From: Nonomuraea africana
Lineage (GTDB): Bacteria > Actinomycetota > Actinomycetes > Streptosporangiales > Streptosporangiaceae
Assembly (NCBI RefSeq): GCF_014873535.1
Contig: NZ_JADBEF010000001.1
Span: 4,526,001-4,590,000 of the forward strand
Length of the DNA: 64,000 nt
Reading direction: 5' to 3'
Part shown: positions 24,250-30,572 of the stretch, one piece after another
How the letters are laid out: every line of letters starts with the position of its first letter
How positions within the stretch are numbered: position 1 is the first letter of the stretch
Made by a program: the position numbers and the translations under genes
Notes under the pieces: generated by a model
What the model was told of the DNA's origin: nothing
Seen by the model: only the letters and a program-made list of their open reading frames with translations
The model's database searches: none

Positions 24250-25179
24250 CTACCGGGGCAGCACGCACGCGGGCGCGGCGACCCCGAACGTCCGGCTCGC
24301 CGGCTTGGGCAGCCCCTTCACGAGCGGGAGGAGCGCGACGGTGTTGCTCGTCTGGTTGGCCACGTACATCGTCTCGCCGTCGATGGCGAAGTGCCGGGGC
24401 CAGCTGCCGCCGCTGGGCACCTCCGCGACCTTCTTCAGGTCGTCGGCGCGCAGCACGGAGACGGTGTCGGGCCCCCTGTTCCCGACGTAGACGTAAGGCC
24501 CGGCCACGTCGATGTGCGAGGGGTAGTTGGTGCCCGGCTCCTCGCTGGCCGGGGCGGCCGCCACCTCGGTCCACACGCCGTCGTAGGTGCGGACCATGGC
24601 GTCGAGCTCGCCGGCCACGTGGCAGCGTCCTCGCTCGAAGACCAGGTGGCGCGGGCCCATCCCGGCGGGCAACCGCACGGGCTCCAGCGCCGCGCCGCCC
24701 GGGGTGTAGCGGCGGATCTCGTCGGTGCCCAGGTCGGCCACGTACAGCACGTCCTCGTGGAAGACCGCCTGGTGGGCGTGCGAGCACTCCTGCCGTTCGG
24801 CCACGGGGCCCGAGCCCGTGTGCGTCAGCACCACGGGTTCGCCCGCGAAGGCGCCCGACCCGTCGAGCCGGTGCAGGCTGACGGTGCCGTCGCCGTAGTT
24901 GGCCACGGCCAGCACCTCGCCACCCGGATGCACGGCCAGGTGGCACGGCTGGCCGCCCTCGCTGGAGCGCTCGGCCAGTGGCGTGAGCGCGCCGCCCTCG
25001 GCCACGGTGTAGGCGCTGACCAGGCCGTTGTCGGCCTCACCCACGGCATAGAGCACCGGGAGCGAGGGATGCGGCGCGAGGAAGGAGGCCTTCTGCGCCG
25101 CGACACTCGCGATCACAGCCAGCTCGGGATCAACGGTCACGAGGTCGGGGCCATACCCGCCGACGAAGAGGTGCTTCAC
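24250..25179 (-). CDS. Lactonase-family seven-bladed beta-propeller protein
   Basis: About 309 residues from GTG 25179, which has AAAGGA at the right distance; ATG 25188 would sit directly on that Shine-Dalgarno. The sequence is a repeating propeller of the 6-phosphogluconolactonase (YbhE) type, with blades such as LYAVGEADNGLVSAY, CHLAVHPGGEVLAVANYGDG, SHAHQAVFHEDVLYVADLG, GPRHLVFERG, PSHIDVAGPYVYVGNRGPD and PRHFAIDGETMYVANQTSN. Histidines typical of this family recur at the blade starts. It has no signal peptide. The substrate, 6-phosphogluconolactone or another lactone, is uncertain. It is divergent to a MarR-GNAT fusion across 31 bp. Confidence 0.88.
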   Translation of the reverse strand: MKHLFVGGYGPDLVTVDPELAVIASVAAQKASFLAPHPSLPVLYAVGEADNGLVSAYTVAEGGALTPLAERSSEGGQPCHLAVHPGGEVLAVANYGDGTVSLHRLDGSGAFAGEPVVLTHTGSGPVAERQECSHAHQAVFHEDVLYVADLGTDEIRRYTPGGAALEPVRLPAGMGPRHLVFERGRCHVAGELDAMVRTYDGVWTEVAAAPASEEPGTNYPSHIDVAGPYVYVGNRGPDTVSVLRADDLKKVAEVPSGGSWPRHFAIDGETMYVANQTSNTVALLPLVKGLPKPASRTFGVAAPACVLPR

Positions 25180-25198
25180 AGCAGACATCCTTTCATGC

Positions 25199-25211
25199 TT
25201 GACTGTGTCAA
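25199..25211. promoter_or_regulatory. Palindromic operator at the MarR-GNAT start codon
   Basis: TTGAC-TGT-GTCAA is a perfect 13-bp palindrome whose last base is the A of the ATG at 25211. It also lies 20 bp upstream of the divergent lactonase-like start, so one site could control both genes. Confidence 0.55.
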
Positions 25212-26131
25212 TGAACTCGTTGACGGAAGCAAGGATTGAAGAGATCAGGGCCTTCAATCGCTTCTACACCAAGGTGATCGGGGTCCTGCAGTCCGGCATG
25301 CTCGACTCTCCCTACTCGCTGACCGAGGTGAGGGTGCTGTTCGAGCTCGCGCACGCCGAGGGCCTCGCCATGGAGGCGGGCGAGCTGCGCAGACTGCTCG
25401 ACCTCGACGCCGGGTACCTGAGCAGGATCCTGACCAGGTTCGACAACGACGGCCTGATCGTCAGGGAGCGCTCGGACACCGACGCGCGCAAGCAGGTCGT
25501 CCGGCTCACCGAGGCGGGCTCGGTCACCTTCGCCCGGCTCGACCAGCGGCAGGTCGAGGAGATCGGCGCACTGCTCGAAGGGCTGAGCGAGGAGCGGCAA
25601 GGGCGGCTGGTCGCCGGAATGGCGGCGATCCGCTCGGCGCTCGACCGCTCGGCCACCGCCCGCGGCCCCTACGTCATCAGAGCCCCGCGCGCGGGCGACC
25701 TCGGCTGGGTCGTCTGGCGGCACGGCTCGCTCTACAGCCAGGAGTACGGCTGGGGCCTCGACTTCGAGAAGCTCGTGGCGGGCATCGTCAGCGCATACGA
25801 CCCGGCGCGCGACGCGGGGTGGATCGCCGACATCGACGGGACGCCGGTGGGCTCGGTGTTCTGCATGCGCAAGGACGAGACCACGGCCCAGCTGCGGATG
25901 CTCATGGTGGAGCCGGCGGCGAGGGGGCTCGGCCTCGGCGGCAGGCTGGTGGAGGAGTGCCTGCACCACGCCAGGGAGTCGGGGTACAAGCGGATCATGC
26001 TGTGGACCCGCGACTGCCTGGTGAGCGCGCGCCGGATCTACCAGGCGGCGGGCTTCACGCTCGAGTCGGAGGAGAAGTCGGTCGAGAACGGCGTCGACGT
26101 GGTCGAGCAGGTCTGGTCGCGCGACCTATGA
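25211..26131 (+). CDS. MarR regulator fused to GNAT N-acetyltransferase
   Basis: A 306-residue two-domain protein. Residues 1-150 are a MarR winged helix (LTEVRVLFELAHAEGLAMEA, DAGYLSRILTRFDNDGLIVR, DARKQVVRLTEAG). Residues 155-306 are a GNAT acetyltransferase with the acetyl-CoA loop MVEPAARGLGLGGRLVEEC and the C-terminal ARRIYQAAGFTLE motif. The fusion is a recurring architecture in actinobacteria and proteobacteria. It suggests acetylation of a small molecule or protein linked to the regulator's ligand response. ATG 25211 lies within its own operator and has no Shine-Dalgarno, indicating a leaderless message. The divergent lactonase-like gene is its probable target. Confidence 0.93.
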   Translation: MNSLTEARIEEIRAFNRFYTKVIGVLQSGMLDSPYSLTEVRVLFELAHAEGLAMEAGELRRLLDLDAGYLSRILTRFDNDGLIVRERSDTDARKQVVRLTEAGSVTFARLDQRQVEEIGALLEGLSEERQGRLVAGMAAIRSALDRSATARGPYVIRAPRAGDLGWVVWRHGSLYSQEYGWGLDFEKLVAGIVSAYDPARDAGWIADIDGTPVGSVFCMRKDETTAQLRMLMVEPAARGLGLGGRLVEECLHHARESGYKRIMLWTRDCLVSARRIYQAAGFTLESEEKSVENGVDVVEQVWSRDL

Positions 26132-26232
26132 GGAGCCCTTCCAGCCCGCCACCCGCTGCTCCCTTCCTGGTCTCCGGATTGCTGTAGATCAGGATCAGGA
26201 GCTTCATCTGCCGATGACCACGGGAGGACACG

Positions 26233-26862
26233 ATGACGCTGGAGGACTTTCTCGCCCGCGCGGCCGGCGGCAGGCCGCCCGCCGCCGACGGCATGGTGAC
26301 GATCCTGCCGCAGCCCAGCCCCCGCGACCTGGGCGTCATCGCCTTCACCGGGCACAGCGTGGTCTTCGCCGACCTCGACCCGCAGTGGATCCGCGACCGG
26401 CTGCCCGAGGGCGACCTCTCCGCGCCGCTGAACCCGCCGTTCCTGCGGGCGCTGGAGGTGGAGACGGGCCGCGCGGTGGACAACATCGACGTGCTCGCCC
26501 TGGGCCTGCCCGACCACGGGCCGCTCCCGTCCGGGCTGGACGAGGTCACCGGCCATGACCATCCCAGAGTGGCGCGCGCGATGCGGCACCGCTCCGCCGT
26601 ACGGGTGTGGACCTGCGAGGAGGGCGTGCTGACGATCGGCAGGGGCGTGGCGGGGCGCTGGGAGGTGGCGGTGGAGGTCGCGCCCGAGCACCGGGGACGC
26701 GGCGCGGGCAGGCGGCTGGCGCTGGCGGCGCGCCGACTGTGCGACGCCCCGCTGTGGGCACAGATCGCGCCGGGCAACGCGGCCAGCCTGCGCGCGTTCC
26801 TGGCGGCGGGCTTCGCGCCCATGGGCGCGGAGGCGCTGCTCGTCGCCGCGGAAAGTCGGTAA
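26233..26862 (+). CDS. GNAT-family acetyltransferase
   Basis: A 209-residue protein starting at ATG 26233 after GGGAGGA. The first 120 residues carry little recognisable sequence, including FTGHSVVFADLDPQWIRDRL. The acetyl-CoA-binding signature lies in residues 140-175 (VAVEVAPEHRGRGAGRRLAL) and is followed by PLWAQIAPGNAASLRAFLAA, the typical final beta-alpha-beta of GNATs. The substrate is unknown. A TetR gene follows 9 bp later and may be cotranscribed. Confidence 0.85.
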   Translation: MTLEDFLARAAGGRPPAADGMVTILPQPSPRDLGVIAFTGHSVVFADLDPQWIRDRLPEGDLSAPLNPPFLRALEVETGRAVDNIDVLALGLPDHGPLPSGLDEVTGHDHPRVARAMRHRSAVRVWTCEEGVLTIGRGVAGRWEVAVEVAPEHRGRGAGRRLALAARRLCDAPLWAQIAPGNAASLRAFLAAGFAPMGAEALLVAAESR

Positions 26863-26871
26863 ACTGCTCGC

Positions 26872-27480
26872 ATGTCCGACCGTCCGGTACGCCGCCAGGC
26901 ACGCGGTCTCAAGCGCATGGCGGAGATCCTCGACGCCGCCGAACTGGTCATCGCCGAGGTCGGCTACCCCGACCTCACGACCAACCAGGTGGCGGCGCGG
27001 GCGGGCATGTCCCCCGGCTCTCTCTACCAGTTCTTCCGCAACAAGGACGAGATCCTCGACGGCCTGGTCGCCCGCTACACCGACGACCGCCGCGAGTTCT
27101 GGGCCGAGCGCCTGGCCGCCGTCACCCCCGACGTCCCGCTCGAGACGCTGGTGAACACCTTCGTCGACGAGAGCGTGGCCTTCAAGGGCAGCTCGCCCGC
27201 CTACTGGGCCCTGCTGTACGGCTCCGCCACGGGCGACAGGCTGATGGCGGCCTCACGACGGCTGCACGGCGCGATCGCCGAGCAGGTCGCGGAGATGCTG
27301 GTGCGCCGCTCCCCCGGCCTCGACAAGGACAGGGCGCTGCTCATGGGCACGATGGCGGTCTCCATGGTGAAGGCCGTCATCCCGCAGAACTCACCCGAGT
27401 TGATCGAGGAGCTCAAGGCCATGCTGATGGGCTACCTGTCGGCGGCCTGGGCGAAGGGGCCGGTCACCTCGAAGGTGTGA
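26872..27480 (+). CDS. TetR/AcrR-family transcriptional regulator
   Basis: A 202-residue repressor. The N-terminal DNA-binding helix-turn-helix reads ILDAAELVIAEVGYPDLTTN, then VAARAGMSPGSLYQFFRNKD, with ligand-binding helices after residue 75. Start ATG 26872 lies 9 bp after the acetyltransferase and has a poor Shine-Dalgarno, so translation may depend on the upstream gene. The 3' end overlaps the convergent PhoX-like gene by 49 bp. No divergent target gene is present; the preceding GNAT is the likely operon partner. The ligand is unknown. Confidence 0.92.
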   Translation: MSDRPVRRQARGLKRMAEILDAAELVIAEVGYPDLTTNQVAARAGMSPGSLYQFFRNKDEILDGLVARYTDDRREFWAERLAAVTPDVPLETLVNTFVDESVAFKGSSPAYWALLYGSATGDRLMAASRRLHGAIAEQVAEMLVRRSPGLDKDRALLMGTMAVSMVKAVIPQNSPELIEELKAMLMGYLSAAWAKGPVTSKV

Positions 27481-28505
27481 CCGTCGCCCGCCTCGGGGGT
27501 GCCGCTCCTGCCGTACAGGGTGGAGAAGTAGAGCCGCCGCCCGTCGGGTGAGAACGCGGGGCCGGTCAGCTCGGCGCTCTCGTACCCCGACAGCCGCAGG
27601 AAGGGAGAGATCTCTCCCGACGGGCTGACCAGGTTGATCTCCATGTCTCCCGCGACGAACAGCTCTCCCGCCGCGGCGGCCGCGGCCAGCGTGGACGGCG
27701 TCTCGAGGCGGCCCGTCTCCGCGTCGTAGGCCCACAGTCGGCCGTCGCCCCTGGTGGTGAAATAGCAGACGCCGCCGAGGTAGTGGCAGTCGGCGCCGCG
27801 GTCGAAGTGCGCGGCGTCCTCGACCTGGTGGCGGGTGGCGCTGGTCAGCGCGGCCGGTGACGGGACGGGCCGCCACGCGCCCGAGGTGGTCAGCACCTCC
27901 AGCGCGCCCTCGGTCAGGTCGCCCCAGTCGAGCGGCCTGAACCGGTAGAAGCAGCCGTCCGGCTCGTCCTCGGTGAGGTAGACGACCTGCCTGTCAGGGT
28001 CGAAGGCGGCGGCCTCGTGGGTGAACCTGCCCATGGCCAGGCGGGGACGGGCGGCGCGGGAGCCGTACGGGTCGCACTCGAAGACGCGGCCGCGCGTGAT
28101 CTCCTCGCACGACAGCCAGGTGTGCCAGGGGGTGGCGCCGCCCGCGCGGTTGAGATTGGTGCCCGACAGGATGCGGTACGCGTCGCGGACCTGGCCCTCG
28201 GCGTCGAACCGCAGCGCCGAGACGCCGCCGAGCAGCGGGATCCCCGAGTTGGACACGTAGATCCACCCGTCGCCGTCGGGGAAACACGCGCCGCCACTGG
28301 GGACGGCGTGCCAGGTCAGTCCGGCGACCTTGCGTCCCGAGCGGGCGACCACCCTCCCGGAGAAGGCTTCGGGCAGGGCCAGCCCCTCCGCGTCAGGCTC
28401 CCCGAGCGGGCCGTAGGGACCCGCCGCTGTGCGCGGCTTCGGCGAGCCGAGCCACACGGAGCCGGCGAACGCGGCGCCCGTGCGGACGAGAGTTCTGCGC
28501 AACAT
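27432..28505 (-). CDS. PhoX/DUF839-family exported beta-propeller protein
   Basis: About 357 residues from ATG 28505, preceded by AGGAGG. The N-terminus MLRRTLVRTGAAFAGSVWLG is a Tat- or Sec-type signal. The mature part has DUF839 features: YVSNSGIPLLGGVSALRFD, LSGTNLNRAGGATPWHTWLS, SCEEITRGRVFECDPYG, GRFTHEAAAFDPDRQVVYLT, EDEPDGCFYRFRP, and a C-terminal TGPAFSPDGRRLYFST. PhoX phosphatases use Ca/Fe bound by Glu and Cys residues in this scaffold. Whether this member is a phosphatase is uncertain because it is shorter than typical PhoX. It overlaps the TetR gene end. A repeat-rich gap lies upstream. Confidence 0.85.
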   Translation of the reverse strand: MLRRTLVRTGAAFAGSVWLGSPKPRTAAGPYGPLGEPDAEGLALPEAFSGRVVARSGRKVAGLTWHAVPSGGACFPDGDGWIYVSNSGIPLLGGVSALRFDAEGQVRDAYRILSGTNLNRAGGATPWHTWLSCEEITRGRVFECDPYGSRAARPRLAMGRFTHEAAAFDPDRQVVYLTEDEPDGCFYRFRPLDWGDLTEGALEVLTTSGAWRPVPSPAALTSATRHQVEDAAHFDRGADCHYLGGVCYFTTRGDGRLWAYDAETGRLETPSTLAAAAAAGELFVAGDMEINLVSPSGEISPFLRLSGYESAELTGPAFSPDGRRLYFSTLYGRSGTPEAGDGHTFEVTGPFAQAADR

Positions 28506-28731
28506 GAGGGCCTCCTGTAGACCTGGCCCAGTCGATCGCAACGACGTGAATGAAAAGGGAACCCGCCTTCAAACACTACGCAAACCCTGCGCCGACACGG
28601 GCTCGGAGTCCCAGCATTCTCGACATGCGGCCCGTATGTCTCGAGACTCGGCGCCCGGTCGGCGGCTCCGAGCGGCCGGACCCCCAGCACACAAGCGAAC
28701 GGATCGGCCGGCGAACGGGCCGAATCCCCCG

Positions 28732-28910
28732 GTGCGCAAGCGCCCGTGCAAGCGGACCCCGTGAAAGCCCGGTCCCGTGCGAGCCTCCTGCAAGCGGGCC
28801 TCCCGTGCCTCGTGGAAGCGGGCCCCGGGAGAGCCGGCCTCCGTGGTGTGAAGCGGCTCCACGAAAACCGACCCACGGTGAAAGCGGGCCGCCGTGAGAG
28901 CGGAGGCTCG
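28732..28910. repeat. Degenerate 13-16-bp tandem repeat tract (gap 28506-29049)
   Basis: The 544-bp gap between the PhoX-like gene and dps contains no supported gene. From 28732 to about 28910, at least seven units fit a GTGNAAGCGGGCCCC consensus, for example GTGCAAGCGGACCCC (28746-28760), GTGAAAGCCCGGTCCC (28761-28776), GCAAGCGGGCCTCCC (28790-28804) and GTGAAAGCGGGCCGCC (28878-28893), with spacing drifting between 13 and 17 bp. Long open frames across it are artefacts of composition. Confidence 0.65.
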
Positions 28911-29049
28911 CAAGAGAGACCCCCTGTGGACCTCAGTGCAGAGGCAGCTGAGCGCGGAGGTGGCGGGCTCGGGGACTGCGAAGAAGGCGCCATGCCGGCC
29001 CCTCGCCTCCCGGCCCGCCATCACCTCCTTGGTGGAGGACCCGCTTGGA

Positions 29050-29517
29050 TCAACGCTGGGCCTGGAACATCCAGTGCTGCTTCTCGACATCCTGCGTCAC
29101 CGCGATCAGCAGATCCTGGGTAACGGGGTCGGGCTCGTCCGTCGCGGCGACCCGCTCGCGCATCCGCCTGATGACCCCTTCGAGGATGTCCGTGAATGTG
29201 GCGACGACCTTCCCGTCCTCGATCCAGCCGTGCTCGGGCTGCTGGAGCTTCGTCCCCGCCGCCACGGTGGCCGAACGCCCGTCCGGGTTGATCCCCAGCG
29301 CCACGGCCCGCTCGGCGACGGTGTCGGCGTGCTCCCTCGCCACGGCGACCAGCTCGTCGAGCTGGAGGTGCAGCGGCCTGAAGTGGGCGCCGACCACGTT
29401 CCAGTGCGCCTGCTTGGCGATCAGGGAAAGGTCGATGAGATCGACGAGCGCTCCCTGCAGAGCCTCCGCGACGACCTTTCGCGCGTCGCCCGAGAGCGGT
29501 CCTGTGATCGTAGCCAT
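29050..29517 (-). CDS. dps: Dps-family ferritin-like DNA-protection protein
   Basis: About 155 residues from ATG 29517, which follows GAGGAAG. The ferroxidase-site residues of the Dps dimer interface are present in LIAKQAHWNVVGAHFRPLH and LDELVAVAREHADTVAERAV. The C-terminus ends at the four-helix bundle (TQDVEKQHWMFQAQR) without a long basic tail, so DNA binding may be weak or use the N-terminus. It stores iron and detoxifies peroxide in the cytoplasm. The gene is divergent to the MerR regulator, with a large palindrome between them that could control both. Confidence 0.95.
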   Translation of the reverse strand: MATITGPLSGDARKVVAEALQGALVDLIDLSLIAKQAHWNVVGAHFRPLHLQLDELVAVAREHADTVAERAVALGINPDGRSATVAAGTKLQQPEHGWIEDGKVVATFTDILEGVIRRMRERVAATDEPDPVTQDLLIAVTQDVEKQHWMFQAQR

Positions 29518-29594
29518 GAGGTGTGCTTCCTCTCGTCGTTCGACAATTGGTCTCACCTGAAAGAACCCCTTGGACGGGCCGATTCTTCCCTCCC

Positions 29595-29629
29595 TTGACA
29601 CTGCAATAATGACACTGTCATCATTACAG
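29595..29629. promoter_or_regulatory. MerR-type promoter with 29-bp dyad operator
   Basis: TTGACA (29595-29600) is followed at once by a 29-bp dyad at 29601-29629 whose 14-bp arms (left arm CTGCAATAATGACA) match at 12 of 14 positions around one central base; the core ATGACACTGTCAT is perfect. MerR regulators bind such dyads inside overlong promoter spacers. A -10 such as TCATTA at 29621-29626 would give a 20-bp spacer. The MerR ATG follows at 29631. Confidence 0.65.
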
Positions 29630-29630
29630 C

Positions 29631-30572
29631 ATGAGCGAGACCTGGACGATCGGCGAGCTGGCCGAGCGCGCGGCAGGCCTGCTCCGCGCCTCGGGGCAGC
29701 AGGTCAACGGGCGGGTTCGCGAGGTGCCGAGTGAGCGTCTGATCAGGTGGTACGCCACGATCGGCCTCCTCGACCCGCCACTGACCAGACGCGGCAGGGT
29801 GGCGCTCTACGGGCGCCGGCATCTGCTGCAACTGCTGGCGATCAAGCGGATGCAGGCGGAGGGTTCCTCCATCGCGGAGATCCAGATCGCCCTTGCCGGC
29901 GCCACCGACACCATGCTCGCCAACGCGGCCCACGTGCACACCACCCATCCGCCTACCGCCACGCCAGGCGCAACAGACCCGTCCATCCCACACCCGGCCG
30001 CCGCCGACACTGCAGACATCTCAACGCCACACCCCGCCGCCGCCGACACTCCAGAGACCTCGACGCCACACCCAGTTACCCTCAGCGCCCCTGACGCCTT
30101 GGCCTCGGAAGTCGTCACCGCCCACTCCTCCGACAACTCGGTCCTACAGTTCGCAGTCCTCGGCAGCGCGCTCCCACCTACGGCGGCCCCCCCGACTCGC
30201 GCCCCAGAGACAACCGCCCACGGCTGCTCTCCCGAGGCTGGCGCGACCGCCGGGGCCATGAGGGCCGAGGGTCTGCAAGGAGTCGGAACCACGGTGCCCG
30301 GGCGTGAAGCTGGGGATGTCGAGGCTGGCGGCAGTGCCGGGCCTGATGTCGTGTGGCCGGGTGAGGGGGCCAGGCCGAGGTTCTGGGCCAGGCGCGCCGA
30401 GTCGCCGTCGTGGCCGCTGCACGGGGTACGGCTGGCCCAGGGCGTCACGTTGCTCATCGACGGCGCCGGCCGTACCCCCACGGAAGACGATCTCGAGGCA
30501 GTCCTCGCCGCCGCCGGACCGCTGCTCGCGGTGCTCGAAGAGCGCCGCCTCCACGAAGGGAGCGCGACATGA
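29631..30572 (+). CDS. MerR-family regulator with long low-complexity linker
   Basis: A 313-residue protein. Residues 1-90 are a MerR-like winged helix (WTIGELAERAA, RLIRWYATIGLLDPP, GRVALYGRRHLLQLLAIKRM). Residues 100-240 form a Pro/Ala/Thr/His-rich linker, including two full copies of a 13-residue unit beginning PHPAAADT. The final 75 residues are again conserved (WPLHGVRLAQGVTLLIDGAG, TPTEDDLEAVLAAAGPLLAV). The linker uses many A-ending codons, unlike neighbouring genes. The stop overlaps the ATG of the VIT/VWA gene (ATGA). No metal-binding cysteines are present, so a protein or small-molecule signal relayed by the partner is more likely than a metal. Confidence 0.88.
   Translation: MSETWTIGELAERAAGLLRASGQQVNGRVREVPSERLIRWYATIGLLDPPLTRRGRVALYGRRHLLQLLAIKRMQAEGSSIAEIQIALAGATDTMLANAAHVHTTHPPTATPGATDPSIPHPAAADTADISTPHPAAADTPETSTPHPVTLSAPDALASEVVTAHSSDNSVLQFAVLGSALPPTAAPPTRAPETTAHGCSPEAGATAGAMRAEGLQGVGTTVPGREAGDVEAGGSAGPDVVWPGEGARPRFWARRAESPSWPLHGVRLAQGVTLLIDGAGRTPTEDDLEAVLAAAGPLLAVLEERRLHEGSAT
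29989..30074 (+). repeat. 39-bp in-frame tandem repeat inside the MerR linker
   Basis: Units 29989-30027 and 30028-30066 begin CCACACCC(G/C)GCCGCCGCCG, are close to identical, and are followed by a partial third copy at 30067-30074. The 39-bp period encodes 13 residues (PHPAAADT plus five variable), so copy number can change without breaking the frame. Confidence 0.75.

Noticed and set aside
28569..29090. Minus-strand frame with repeated FHGVRL/RLQEAR-like segments
   Set aside because: The pattern is produced by the degenerate DNA repeats; it runs antisense through the gap and into dps without a start signal.
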